DNA from: Heloderma charlesbogerti
Taxonomy: Eukaryota > Chordata > Lepidosauria > Squamata > Helodermatidae
DNA length: 64,000 nt
Direction: 5' to 3'
NCBI GenBank assembly: GCA_026122225.1
Contig: JANEZZ010002879.1
Span: 62,001-126,000, forward strand
Position 1 is the first letter of the stretch, and each line of letters starts with the position of its first letter. Below the pieces are notes generated by a model, which had not been told where the DNA came from, did not search any database, and worked only from the letters and a program-made list of their open reading frames with translations. Shown here piece after piece: positions 44,112 to 56,024 of the stretch. A program made the position numbers and the translations under genes.

Positions 44112-45259
44112 TCACTATTGGGATGAACTGGTACAGGATGTCAGAGGAGGGAGAGGAGACTGGCATATGTATTACTGCGGGCAGCCTTTTAATCCATTCT
44201 GGTCATTAGCAATACTAAGAACTGGGGATGTATAAGATATTTGTCTCAATTTAATTTTTGCCCAGAATGTACCCAATTCTCACCTCCCAGAACTGAACAC
44301 AGACTCAAATGCAATCTGCAGTCAAAGTCCATATCTTTCCACGCATGCAATGTAACTGCATGCTAGCAGACAAAAGAAATGGAGTTGAAAACATGCATAT
44401 TGAAAAATGTGCATGAAAAACATATACTTTATAAAAATGCACATAAACACACTTTAATAGGAGAAGAATGCATACATTTAAAAACAGGTACACAGTTACT
44501 GGATACACCTGGCCAAGTGTTCATTAAAATACACATGCATTTCAGTTAACAACAACAACACTCTCAACCTGATATGGACATGAGTAGAAACCAGATTTGA
44601 ATGAACTATAGAGAACCTTGCGAAGCTTGTGTTTTACACATCCCTGCTAAGAATACAACTCAACATACTTATTTTCCCCTTTTCTGGGAATTCTCTGTGT
44701 ATGCTTTTCTTAAACTTTTCTTCTTTTTAAACCTTTCCACTTCTTTTAACATCACAATACTTGCATATTTACATTATTTATTGATACACAGATATAGGAG
44801 GTTCATTACTTCCCGCTGTTTCTAAATCCAAACATAATGCTACGTATATTTAATTTTTCAACTTATTTTCACTTGTTTCATATTGTTCCCCTGCACTGAA
44901 GCAGACATTATATTCTTATTCCTCAAACTATATAGGACTGCTAGAAAAATAGAGCTTTGAAGAATTACAAATAAAACCTTAATCCTACAGCGTGGTCTTA
45001 GGTATACAGCTGAGACACTGGAGGGGTTTCCCTTCTCCTCTTCTCAAGTTTAGAGTTCTCTTTAGGTGGAAGCTCTACTTAATGCAGGTGTGTTGGTATT
45101 TTTGAACACTACATCTATTTCTCTAGAAACAACAACCAAGTTTCATCTAATTCCCTAGAAACAACAACCAAGTTTTCTTATTCCCCAAAGGAGCAAAATA
45201 ATTGGTTAGAATCGGCTGTGGGTATAACATTGTTGTGACAGCAATGTTTGGGACTTTTT
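44112..45259. other. Unassigned, AT-rich
   Basis: No gene recognised. 44385-44560 has ATGCATATTGAAAAATGTGC-like motifs similar to the AT-rich blocks at 9466 and 51360. Confidence 0.4.
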
Positions 45260-45558
45260 AGCTTAGAAGAAAAGGATGTATAAAATAATGCAGAGTGTGG
45301 AGAAAGGAGATAGGAAGACATTTTTCTCCCTCTCTCATAATACTAGAACCCAGTGGGGTCATCCCATGAAGCTGATTGGTGGGAGATTCAGGACAGATAA
45401 AAGTAAGGACTTCTTCATAGTTAAACTATGGAGTTTGTTACCACAAGATGTAGTGATGGCCATCAACTTAGCTTTAAAAAGGGATTAGACAGCTATATAT
45501 TGCCCCCAGTATTGTTTGCTGGTGAACACAAGGAGGAGGGTGCAATTGCACTTGTGTC
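45260..45558 (+). mobile_element. LINE 3' fragment (CR1/L3-like), copy 1, first part
   Basis: Contains a frame with GRFRTDKSKDFFIVKLWSLL and PQDVVMAINLALKRD, which looks like the extreme C-terminus of a CR1/L3-type ORF2. The same sequence recurs at 46906-47016 and 47521-47790. It resumes at 46793-46905 after two insertions (elements R and T). The class is a judgement from the protein ending. Confidence 0.5.
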
Positions 45559-45561
45559 TAG

Positions 45562-46419
45562 TAGGGATGTACGAAACACTTACCTGGTTTTGTCCACGGA
45601 CATCCGCGGTGGGGGAGAGGCACTCTGTCCCTCCCCCAAAAATCCTTGACAGGGGGGTGATCCATTCCTCCCCCCCTGGAATCCTGCCCAGCCAGCTCCG
45701 CTCCATGGCCAGGCCATGGAGCTGCCAGCTGGGCCAACCCGCAGCGCGGCCTCCAGCTGCTGCCGGGCTGCTATGGACACAAATAGCATCCTGAGTAGGG
45801 GACGCCATTTGCGTCCCTATGGTAGCCCGTGATTGTTGCTGTTGTTTATTCAGTCAGTCGCTTCCGACTCTTCGTGACTTCATGGACCAGCCCACGCCAG
45901 AGCTTCATGTCAGCCGTCGCCACCCCCAGCTCCCCCAAGGTCAAGTCTGTCACCTCCAGAATATCATCCATCCATCTTGCCCTTGGTTGACCCCTCTTTC
46001 TTTTGCCTTCCACTTTCCCTAGCATCAGCATCTTCTCCAGGGTATCCTGTCTTCTCATTATGTGGCCAAAGTACTTCAGTTTGTCCCCTACGCCATTTGC
46101 ATTCCCGCTTTAGCCATCATAGGCTATGTAAGTATTTACTTAGCCTATCACGGGCTACCATAGGGACACAAATGGCATCCCCTATTCACGACGCCATTTG
46201 TGTCCGCAGCAGCCCGGCAGCAGCCGGAGCCGCCACTGCCACCACCAGAGCCACCGCCGGAGCTGAAGCTGCCGCCGGAGCTGCAGCCAGGTAGGCTCCG
46301 TTTCGCAGGGCTTTCGCGGGGTGGTGGGGCGGGTTGCTCCATTCCGCCACGGATTCCGGGGGGTCAAATTCATTGGAATTCGGCCCCCCTGGGATCCATG
46401 GCAGAATTCAACATCCCTA
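45562..46419 (+). mobile_element. Hairpin-array hAT-like element R (arm K to arm N)
   Basis: 858 bp with perfect duplications gtgtctag (45554-45561, 46420-46427). It starts TAGGGATGTACGAAACACTT and ends GCAGAATTCAACATCCCTA. The target consists of 5 bp of LINE flank plus the first 3 bp (TAG) of element T, so R entered exactly across T's left tip. An RTE fragment interrupts its palindromes. Confidence 0.9.
45834..46089 (-). pseudogene. RTE-type LINE 3' end inside element R
   Basis: The minus-strand frame 45846-46058 reads MRRQDTLEKMLMLGKVEGKR and GQPRARWMDDILEVTDLTL, ending VHEVTKSRKRLTE. This is the C-terminal tail seen in RTE/BovB ORF2 (compare LEKTLMLGKTEGKRRRGRQR in the intact BovB). The GTTGTTTATTCAGTCAGTCG tail follows. 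Severely 5'-truncated. Same lineage as the RTE at 30842. Confidence 0.78.
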
Positions 46420-46424
46420 GTGTC

Positions 46425-46792
46425 TAGCAATGGTGGAGAAATCCACAGTGGATTCAAGTGAGTTCAGATTTCAATGACTCTGATCTGCAGATTCTGCAGC
46501 GGACTGGCTTTTCCTGAGTCATGCAGGTTCCACAGACTTGTGGACCAGTTTTTCATGGGGGGGATTTGCACTAATAGGCATAAGTGCTAGTGCACATTAG
46601 TGCAAGTGGAGATTAGCACTAATGTGCACTTGGTCACTTGTGCACATCTGTTAATGCACATTAGTGCTGATTTGCATTAGCCGATGCACATTAGTGAATT
46701 AGTGCTAATGCGAAATAGCATAAGTAGAACGAAAGACACCTAACAATCCAAAACAGAGACAGAACAGACTTAACAAAACCTGGACATCCCTA
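46425..46792. mobile_element. hAT-like non-autonomous element T
   Basis: 368 bp, TAGCAATGGTGGAGAAATCC to CCTGGACATCCCTA. Its 8 bp duplication cttgtgtc is perfect but split: the left copy is at 45551-45558, before element R, and the right at 46793-46800. It is related to the element at 25077 (AGATTCTGCAGC). Inside are GTGCACATTAGTGC-type repeats forming small hairpins. Confidence 0.78.
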
Positions 46793-47016
46793 CTTGTGTC
46801 CTGTTTGTCAGCTTCCCATAGGCACCTAACTGGCCACTATGGGTAGTCCAGGATGCTGGACTAGATTTGGATACTAGATCCTAGAACTGCTGGGTAACAT
46901 TTTTCTCCCTCTCTCACCCAAGTCATCCCATGAATCTGATTGGTGAAAGATTTTTTCTCCACACAGTGCATAGTTAAACTATGGAATTCACTACCACAAG
47001 ATGTACTGATGGCTAC
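46793..47016 (+). mobile_element. CR1/L3-like LINE fragments: end of copy 1 and start of copy 2
   Basis: 46793-46905 (TCAGCTTCCCATAGGCACCT, GATGCTGGACTAG) finishes copy 1. At about 46906 a second copy begins (ACATTTTTCTCCCTCTCTCA, then CATAGTTAAACTATGGAATTC) and runs to the LTR at 47017. Confidence 0.5.
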
Positions 47017-47520
47017 TGTGACATTCCTGCCTCGGGTTCCGCTTTTCCCCAGCTTCCACCTCTGAAACTGAGAAAGAAACCCCCTGACACTGAAGCTTCA
47101 GCCCTTTTACTCTCTCTGGAAAGAAATAACAAGGACATAGATTTAATTATGGTAGCATAACAATTCAATCAACACACAGGAGTCTGTATTAAAAAAAAGA
47201 ATAAAATACTTATTTGTAACATGAGGAGTTATATGTTATTATTATTCATTAATGCTTGGTCCTAACTTCCCTACCTACTATACCCCTTCTAAAGTCCTAT
47301 ACAACAAACCCCCCTTACTGGATGTTGCTTCCACAATCCCCTAAATCCCTATCTGACTCTTAACTGTCAGTTCATTCCTTAAATAACCTCAGAATCCTGA
47401 CACATACATACAAGCACTTCCCACCTTTCTCTCACTCCTTAACACTCTGTTAACTCTTGCTTCCCTGGGTTACATAAAACAATATAAGCACATACATCAC
47501 AATAACAGGCATATGTTACA
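47017..47520. repeat. Probable solo LTR
   Basis: 504 bp that starts TGTGACATTCC and ends GGCATATGTTACA, giving the short inverted TG...CA ends typical of LTRs. It interrupts a LINE whose sequence continues on both sides. Flanks gctac (47012-47016) and gccac (47521-47525) form a 5 bp duplication with one mismatch. An AATAAA hexamer occurs near 47200. No internal retroviral or gypsy genes are present, so this would be a solo LTR left by recombination. The family is unknown. Confidence 0.65.
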
Positions 47521-47800
47521 GCCACCAATTTGGATGGCTTGAAAATGGGGTTAGACAAATTCCTGGAGGAGAAGGCTAACAATGGCTACTAGTCCTGGTG
47601 GCTATATGGTACCTCCAGGACCAGAGGCAGCATGCCTATGTACACTAGTTGCTGGGGAACATGGGAGGGGGGAGGATGCTGCTGCACTCATGTTCTGCTT
47701 GAGTGCAACAGGTGGTTTGCCATGGTGTGAACAGAATGCTGAACTAAATGGACCCTTGGTCTGATCTAGCGTGGAATAGAATTATATTCTTATCAGGGAC
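47521..47800 (+). mobile_element. CR1/L3-like LINE copy 2, 3' part
   Basis: Continues copy 2 past the LTR: GCCACCAATTTGGATGGCTT, then GGTTAGACAAATTCCTGGAG and CTGGTGGCTATATGGTACC, ending CCCTTGGTCTGATCTAGCGT. This is the usual order of this repeat's 3' UTR. Confidence 0.5.
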
Positions 47801-48960
47801 ACCGTGCAGTCCAGACGTCCAGTGCAATTGATGACTGATATCCAGTGTGATGAGCAGACAGTCAGTGTACTATGATGGGGCTGAATTAGTTTTGAAGAAC
47901 CCTGCTTATGCAGAGGATTCATGGTCCTCTCAGTTTGGGCTGCTGAATCACAGTGGTACCCTGGCCTTTTCCGATTAAAGCTAACTGAACAGGGAGAGAC
48001 ATGACATGTAGGACGTTTCCCAAGTTTTCTTCTCATACACATTTCTCCCTGGATTTTGCAGTGTTGATATATTTGGTCTTTCTTCCAAAGTGGAATTGAT
48101 GCATCAGGGATTCTCCATTATTTTGTATGGAGTTCCCCCTAATTTTGTACATAGTGTAATGTGTGCACACTTGTCTGCAGATTGCATGCATATTTCAGGT
48201 CCTTCAGTTCATTCACAACTCTCCACCCTCTCCACATGAACAAAACCAGTCTTGATGTGACATTGTGGATGCTTGCTTCAAAATGATTTTCCCAGTGTTT
48301 TACTTTTACCGATGCCCATGCACACAAGGAAAGGTTCCTCCTGTGCAAGCACCGAGTCATTGCTGACCCCTAGAGGGATGCTGCTTGTGCTGGCATTTTC
48401 ATGGCAGAGGCAGACTGTAGCGGGGTGGTTTGCCATGCCATTGCCCTCCCCAGTTGTGACTACCTTTCCCCCAGCAAACTGGGTACTCATTTTACCGACC
48501 TCGGAAGGATGGAAGGCTGAGTCGATAAAATACTGACAAATTTAAAAAGCACACTTGATGTTATTGCATGTGTCATTGTATCAAGATTATTTTTATATGT
48601 TGTTCTACCAACTGGAAGGAGTTAACATGTCTGTAAGTAAAGCGCAGCATGAAAAGAATGTAGAAATAACCATACTGTACATACCATCATGTCAAGAGTC
48701 CATTTTTGGCTATGTTTCATCAACACACATGCAAACATTGTTAGCTTAGATGGGGGAACAGAACACAGAAGCAAATGACATGTGCTAGGTCTGGAATTAA
48801 TTTTTGAGATTCTTCTTGTTAAACTGGAATGCAGAAGGGGTATGATGCAGGATAGAGTGAATGTAGATGTACAATCAAGATATGGAAGAGGGGCAATCCT
48901 CTCAGCTCTAGTTCAAAGCCTGGTGCTAAACTTGGCTACTGGACTACATACTTTTACTTA
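47801..48960. other. Unassigned; probable interspersed repeat near 48340-48530
   Basis: 48340-48530 contains AGCGGGGTGGTTTGCCATGC and CCGACCTCGGAAGGATGGAA, which look like a common reptile interspersed repeat I cannot name with confidence. The rest shows nothing recognisable. Confidence 0.35.
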
Positions 48961-49105
48961 AGACATTGGGCTGGATCCAGATTTTGTCATGATTAGAGTA
49001 GACCCATTGGAATCAACAGGGCAAGTTAGTCACCACTAATTTAAGTCCTGTTGATTTCAATGGTCTACACTAAGCATGACTAAGTCTGGATCCAACCCAT
49101 TGCCT
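48961..49105. mobile_element. Small foldback MITE
   Basis: Inverted ends CTGGATCCAGATTTTGTCAT and ATGACTAAGTCTGGATCCAA, with AGAGTAGACCCATTGGAATC inverted opposite. About 145 bp. Similar units occur at 59085 and, as fragments, near 9940. Confidence 0.65.
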
Positions 49106-49397
49106 AACTTTAGTAGAGTAGAGGTATGAAAGTTTGTATCCATTCATCCTAAATTCTCTGTTGCAAATGTACCTGGGCTAGGAACACATACAATATAATC
49201 TACACCTAAGTACCATTGCACCTATCATGATTGATGACCATATCATTTCAATTTAATTATGAACTTGGAGGAAACTAATCAGAACAGCTTGTCTGGAGCT
49301 GGATTTTACCCCCAGATGCAATTTCAGCAGATGTCATTGTGTTTTAAAATCTCAATTCCTCTCAAATCAAGTTGTTGGGAGCAGGTTAGAGACAGTA

Positions 49398-49434
49398 AAT
49401 ACATACATACATACATACATACATACATACATAC
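49398..49434. repeat. (ATAC)n microsatellite
   Basis: About nine ATAC units. Confidence 0.95.
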
Positions 49435-50713
49435 CTAAAGTGGCTGTAGGTTTTTTGTTTTTGTTTTAACTATTATGCAAAACTCTTTAAGGAATTATTT
49501 ATCTTTTTGTGAAAGAAATTGCAAATGCTATGAATTCTGTTTTCATAAAAAAAAATTCTAATAAACTTGAATCTCTAAACATTTGGTGCAACATGTTTCT
49601 TTTGCTGATTAGCTTTTTGTATGAGCATTCAGGGAGAAGACAGTCCCAGCTCCTTCCTGAAGTTGTATTTCATCTCTAGTTTAAATTGACAGGCATGAAT
49701 CTGTGTGAAATTGTCTGGGCCGTGCAGTGTGCACCCTACTGATAATCTCACGTCAGATGATAAAGATGCATTGTTTCAATGCTGTTGGCCTAATTGTTGG
49801 TTGATGTAGTAGTCCTTCTGGGCCTTAAAAATCAAGCAGTGGTTTTGATTGCTTTGGAGAGTTCCCAGATTTCCAAATAAATATTCTATAAATCTGTGAA
49901 TGGGAAAGTAAAACAAGTATTGGTCTCAGTTCTCCTATTAAATGTGTACAGAAGCCCTATTCACATAACATATGTGTGGATATTAAGGCTAAATGGAAAC
50001 TTCTCAGAACACCCCAGGATGATACTAACTGGGGCAATCATGGGGAGGACAATGAGAAGACCTGTGCTACTGCCCTCCTCCATTTTAAACATTTTAATAT
50101 GTCTTTCTTTTTTGCAATAACAATAACAAAAGCTGTATCACTTCTGCTGCAACACAACATCTTTTCTTTTTTTCTTTTTCTTTTTTTAATGACCCCCCCT
50201 CCCCAAATAGCTGCCTTTGTCCCAGGTCAATTAATTAAGGTTTAGCCATAAGCATGCCGACTGGACCCACCTTGACTAGTAGTATATATACAAACTTATA
50301 TTGAACACCCTGCAGTTAACGGAGGCTAAGAGATGCTGTATTGTCCAGTTAGCATTGTCCAGTTAGGTGCCACAAGGTAGAGGATTTGGTTCACTTTCTT
50401 TTGGAATGCTCATTGTATTTGGAATTGAGGATTCACCTCAGTACTTTGATCCGCTTACTGCTGGTATTAGAGATAATTCCCCTTCAAACAAAATGTTATT
50501 TTTTTTATTGGCTGGGACAGATTATTTTGTGGCAGATGGCACTGTTAAATTTGTTAATTTCAGTCTAGGGAAGAGGAATATTTATTTCAACAGATATAAG
50601 TTATTGAGTTATTTTAATTAGTTCAGTAAAATTCAAAAATTTTCATTCAGATCCCACCTCAAGAAAAAAATAATTCGAATTCATGTGGAAGCAGGACAGA
50701 ATGGATTTATGCA
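49435..50713. other. Unassigned sequence
   Basis: No gene, RNA or repeat family recognised. Confidence 0.4.
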
Positions 50714-51000
50714 CAGGGATGTATGAGAATTTCAGTTCATTTCACACAAATCACTCGGAAATGCCCAGTTGACAACCCCAAATAGAAGGGCACATGTTCT
50801 CCAAAAATGCTTGCAAATTCCCAAACTTGCATTCACCAAATTTGCACATCAAAATGTGCAACTTTCTCAAAATACACAACTTTTCCCATTTGAACAAACT
50901 GAATACAAGAATACAAGAATGGGAATGAACCAAACTAAGCTTTGAAGTAAAGATCAGCGAATGTCAGTGAGCTCAGGCATCCCTGGTTCTCCAGTCCCTA
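50714..51000. mobile_element. AT-rich hAT-like foldback, CAGGGATG type
   Basis: 287 bp, CAGGGATGTATGAGAATTTC to GGTTCTCCAGTCCCTA. It is the inverse-orientation relative of the element at 59469-59776 (both have GTTCAAATGGGAAAAGTTG-like and CAGTGAGCTC segments). No clear 8 bp duplication here. Confidence 0.55.
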
Positions 51001-53102
51001 ATGTTACATCACATGTTCAGATTGTTAATTACATTGTTCAAGTGCTCAGGAAACAGTGTTTCCTACTAATGCATGAACACATGCAAAACAAAACAAAACA
51101 AAAAAAAACCCACAACCTGAAACCGATTGAAAATGGACCATTTCATACATCCCTAACCTTAACATGCATGAAGGTGGGGTAGTTTGAGTATTGTCTAGAA
51201 TCCTATTCCCCCTTCACCGATATATCCAATGAATAAGGCTGTAATCTTGTAATGTGAGTGACTTGTGCTCATCATTTTTGTGTGATTTCTTTGGAATCTC
51301 CCCTCAATAGGGAAATGGGGGGAGATCTGTCTGGCTTGCATTTGAACACAAGCAGACCTAATTCACACTTCACTAGCAAGAACTAGAACACAATTTTCCT
51401 TGGGTTTTCTTCTCCAAATGTTGCCACATACCCAAATGGGTACATTAGGGAAAATTGTGCACAAAAAGGGATGTAGTAGGGGAAATTCCTTGCAAAAACA
51501 TGTATCTTAGGAGAAAATGTGGATTTTTTTTCATACATTAGGAAGAAATGCACCCAAAAATGTGTATTAATTTTCATGTGGATTTTTTAGATGGGGGAAA
51601 AAAAATCTTAAAATGATGCAAGAACAGGATAGAATGGACTTATCTTGGGAAAAGAAGAAAAAGAAGGAGGAGGAGGTTAGAGAAAGTAGAACACAGAGAT
51701 CCATCCACCTCTGTCCCTCTCATTATGATATTTACCATAACTAGAGAGCAAATCTCTATTATAATTGTTATTCATCTTATTCAGAAGGAACAGGTAAATT
51801 CTGCATTGTTGCCACTTTACCACATCAACAACAAATGTGATAATTGGGTGCTTGGTCCATTAGAGCTTGCAAGAAACAGTGACTGGTTTTGTTTTGTTTG
51901 TTTGTTTGTTTTTAAACATATTATTTGACCCAGTAATTTGAAGGGGGGGATTTTTGAAATAGCTTCACCCGCAATTTTATCTTCCTGAGCCTGATTCATT
52001 GTGCTGATTATTCATCATGTTTCTTTGGGAATAAGTCCAATTTAATGCAGTAGGGCTGACTTCTGAGTGGACATGCATAGGACTGCACTCTTAATCTCTA
52101 ATTCCCCCACCCACCCAAAAAGGCCTGGGATGCCTTTTAATCCACCATGTCTTCTTTTGGATACAGTACTTGCGGGTTTTTGCAGGGCATTCTTCTTTAT
52201 TTTGTTGACAAATGGACAGATCAAAACAACTCATTTTGATGTGAGTGAAATAGCTCTTAAATTATCACAGTCATTTTAAGTTAGCTCTACTGTCTATATA
52301 CGTGAGAGGTAAAAACTGTAAAATATTAAATGTATGTATGTAAGTGTGTGTGCAGCGGTGGGGGGAGGTATGTGCAGGGGAAACAGAAGGACAAGGGGAA
52401 AGATGAAACAGGAATCTTGTAGACATTTTCTTCCTAGGCTGAATTATGCAATTTTCTTTAGTCTTTCCTTGAAGGAAAGGTGCTCCAACCCCTGCCCTTT
52501 TCTGCACTTTTTCCAGGTTTGCTCCCTGCCTCCAACATCATTGTCCAAATATCGATGAAGATGGAAACTCTTCTCAGCTTTGCAGGGCCTTGGGGCATGA
52601 ATACTGCCAAAGGAGGTTGGTGGCCTCAATGTCATGGAGCAGTGAATCCACTGGGTTTCAGTCAGGACCACCCAGAATTCTAAAGGAGCTATCCAAGGTG
52701 CTGAACCCTAGTCCCAAAACAAGTCCAGCATGTTGAACAGCTCTTTTACAGTTCTGACTGATTCTGGCTCAAATCCAGGGTGGATTCATTACCCCACTGG
52801 CATTGGGGCCACCAGTCTCCACTGAATACTACCAACTGCAAGGACAGGGCAGGGTCTCCCTCTGTGATTGTAGCTGCTTTGTTCCTCCTGCTCACTCTTC
52901 CTACCTGGAAGTAGATTTGCAGAGTCTTTCCCTCACAGTCAGTCCAGATAGTGCTTGTAAATCAGCAACTGGTTATAACTCAGTGATAGGCCACATACAG
53001 TGCACACAAAAGATCCCAGGTTCAATTCTTGGCATATTCAGGTAGGGCAGGGAAAGAACCTTGTCTGAAATTCTAGAAAGCTGCTGCCAGTCAGAGTAGA
53101 CA
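51001..53102. other. Unassigned, with an AT-rich repeat-like block at 51360-51620
   Basis: 51360-51620 repeats GTACATTAGGGAAAATTG and AAATGTGTATTAA motifs like those at 9466-9905. A MITE-like scrap lies near 52030-52095 (CTGAGTGGACATGCATAGG). No gene recognised. Confidence 0.35.
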
Positions 53103-53103
53103 T

Positions 53104-53138
<35 letters not shown>

Positions 53139-53141
53139 TTT
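53103..53141. repeat. (TTTA)n microsatellite
   Basis: About ten TTTA units. Confidence 0.95.
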
Positions 53142-53202
53142 GGATATATGTAAGATGTAGATATAGATATAGATCACATTTTTTTCCCAATGTAACAATA
53201 CA

Positions 53203-53322
53203 TTAAGGGCACAATCGTATGCATGTTTAGGCAGATAAAAGGCCCAGCAAGGCTGGCTGGGGAATGCTGGAAGTTGTAGGCCTTGTCTCTGTCTAAACAT
53301 GCATAGGATTGCACCCTAAATG
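53203..53322. mobile_element. Small foldback MITE
   Basis: Inverted ends AGGGCACAATCGTATGCATG and CATGCATAGGATTGCACCCT enclose about 70 bp with a second inverted pair (AGGCCTTG / AAAGGCCC region). Confidence 0.7.
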
Positions 53323-53480
53323 ACTAACAAACCGAGATATCTATAAGAACATCCTTAGATCTTTATCTTCATCCTTATTTCATAGATACAATTATGTTGG
53401 ATGTCTGATCTCTTATCTTCATTAGTTTTTATACTCTGTTAACCCAATAAATCTTTCTATAAAAAACCATGTGACTGTAG

Positions 53481-54325
53481 TAGCGATGTACGAAACACTT
53501 ACCTGGTTTCGTCCAGGGACAACCACGGTGGGGGGGGAAGGTGCTCCATCCCTCCCCCCGAAATTCTCCCTGGCTGGCTCCGCTCCATGGCGACTCCATG
53601 GAGCCACTGGCCGGGGCCGCCTGCAGCCGGACATCTGGCCGCTTGCCTGGGCAGGGACGCAAATGGCAGCTGCCATAACCACCGCCTTTTACATCCCTGT
53701 CTTTTGCTGTGATAGGCTATGTATATATTTATGTAGCCTATCATGGCAAAAAAAAAGGGAACGCAAATGGCGGTTACGGCGGCCTCCATTTGCGTTCCTG
53801 TTTTTTTGCCATGATAGGCTAGGTAATATTTACGTAGCCTGTCACGGCGAAAGACAGGGGCGCAAATGGCATCGCGGCCACCATTTGTGCCCCTGTCTTT
53901 TGCTGTGATAGGCTATGTAAATATTTATGTAGCCTATCATGGCAAAAAAACAGGAACGCAAATGGTGGCAGCTACATCGGCCACCATTTGCGTTCCCTTT
54001 TTTGCTGTGATAGGCTACATAAATATTTATGTAGCCTATCACGGCCTCTGCAGGGATGCAAATGGTGTATCTGCATTAGCCGTGATAGGCTACATAAGTA
54101 TTTACGTAGCCTATCATGGCAATTATGAAGAAGAAGCGAATGGCGGCCGCAGATGCGGCCACCATTCGTAAAGCAGCGCGGACGGCACCAGGTAGGTGCT
54201 TCATTTTGCGTGCCTTTCGCGGGGTGGTGGGGCGGGGGCCTTCGTTCCGCCATGGATTTCAGGTGGCCAAATGCACTGGCATTCGGCCCCACTGAGATCT
54301 GTGGCAGAATTCTCCAACATCTTTA
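53481..54325 (+). mobile_element. Hairpin-array hAT-like element S (arm K to arm N)
   Basis: 845 bp, TAGCGATGTACGAAACACTT to GAATTCTCCAACATCTTTA. Duplications gactgtag (53473-53480) and gactgtgg (54326-54333). It carries at least five TGATAGGCTA...TAGCCTATCA palindromes separated by GCAAATGGCGG / CCACCATTTGC hairpins, the densest array here. The spacing between palindromes is about 90 bp. Confidence 0.87.
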
Positions 54326-54333
54326 GACTGTGG

Positions 54334-54733
54334 TGGTTGATTTACCTCTTTGTGCTTTATCATAAAGTTTATAAAATCCCACCAAGTCATCTTGAAGTTA
54401 TCCTCTTCCTGCACATTTCTGTAGGCCCTTCATGTATTGGTTAACTTTTCCACTAGAAATGTGGACCATAATCTGAGTCTCCATTCTTTAATAGTTGGAC
54501 CATGACTGCTTTTCCAACTCCTTGATATTGCCATTGTTACTACTATCCGAAAGAACATCAGAAGAGCCTTTTTTTCTTTTTAGTTGTATGTTTTCATTAT
54601 CATATAATGAGGATAGCTACAGGTGAAAGATTTATCTCCTGTCACACCCTTTGCACAGTAAACTTTTGTAGCAGTTTGTGTCTTGTGTAGCTATGTATAG
54701 TGTATATAGAGAGCCTGTGGCTTTCTCTATATA
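54334..54733. other. Unassigned sequence left of the Tc1-like element
   Basis: No gene recognised. Confidence 0.4.
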
Positions 54734-54893
54734 TGGTGAGGGCCAGATATATTGAAACAAGGATAACTGTTTTGGCAGTTGGCCTCTGTTCTGTACACCA
54801 CCACATTGAAGCTAAAAGGAAACACACCCAGATGGGTGCAAAGTCAGGACTTTCAGGTGTAATTCAAGGGGTTTGACAAAAGTGGGGCACTAA

Positions 54894-55811
54894 TAGGGAT
54901 GGCGGAGAATTTCTCCCCGAAACTTCGGGGGGCCGAGCGCCAACGCGTTCGGCCCCCGAACAAGTTTCGGTGAGAAATCCTCCGCCCCCCCCGCCCCCCC
55001 GGCCCCCCCCGGGATGGGACTTACCTTCCCTGAATGTCCCTCCCGGCGGCGGGTCCGGCTGGCGGTTCGTCCGGTGTTCGAGCGAGGCGGGAGCGGCAGC
55101 CGGTCTTTCGACCGGCTGCCGCCCCCGCCATTGCAATGAAAGAAAAAAAAAAAACACGTCCCCTGATAGACTACGTGACGATTCACGTAGCCTATCACGG
55201 CTAGATTTGCCAAGTCAGCTGTGATAGGCTACGTGAATCGTCACGTAGCCTATCCCGGGTGACTTAAAAAAAAAAAAGTGTGTACGGATAATGGCGGCCC
55301 CCATAGGGAGCCGCCATTCGCGTTCCTTATTTGGTGGCTGTAGTCTACGTAAATGTTTACGTAGACTACGGCGAAAATAAGGGCAACGCAAATAGCGTTG
55401 CCCTTATTTTCGCCGTAGTCTACGTAAACATTTATGTAGACGACAGCCACCAAATAAGGAACGCGAATGGCGGCTCCCTATGGGGGCCGCCATTCGCGTA
55501 CGCGCTTTTTTTTTTTTTAAAGTCACCCGTGATAGGCTACGTGACGATTCACGTAGCCTATCATGGCTGACTTTGCAGATCTAGCCATGATAGGCTACGT
55601 GAATCGTCACGTAGCCTATCAGGGGGCATTTTTTTTTTACTTTCGCGTTCGCGGCCGGGCGAGGCGACGCGCCTCCTCCCCGGCCTGAATTTCGGCCGGG
55701 CGAGGCGGGAAGCCTCCTCCCCGGCCTGAACTTCGCGGGGGGAGCAGCGAAGCGCTCCCCCCCACCGCGAACGGCCTTCGATGACAGGTAAGCGACTTTC
55801 GTCCACCCCTA
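54894..55811 (+). mobile_element. Hairpin-array hAT-like element P (arm N to arm K), in the left Tc1 repeat
   Basis: 918 bp with perfect duplications ggcactaa (54886-54893, 55812-55819). Layout as element E reversed: N arm hairpin, CGGTCTTTCGACCGG hairpin, GTGACGATTCAC / GTGAATCGTCAC modules, a central palindrome with GTAAATGTTTAC and GTAAACATTTA cores, two more modules, GC-rich repeats, K tip with CAGGTAAGCGAC. Confidence 0.93.
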
Positions 55812-56024
55812 GGCACTAACCATTCAGGAAGGACAGCCAATGGCATATACACGCCCCCATTGTTGGTGGCTCATAAGTAATGGAATGAATGGCTGACAAG
55901 CAGCTGCATGGCCAGGTGTGGCCTGTTTCCTGGGTACCCCATGACCAATCAAGCAGATAAAAGGCCTGAAGGTGGTTCCGAGTGTTACATTTGCATGTAG
56001 TAGCTGTTCACTGGAACTCCCAAA

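Noticed and set aside
53700..54130. Regularly spaced palindromic repeats resembling a CRISPR array
   Set aside because: The spacers are themselves repetitive hairpins shared between elements, the locus sits inside a transposon with 8 bp target duplications, and the genome is vertebrate.
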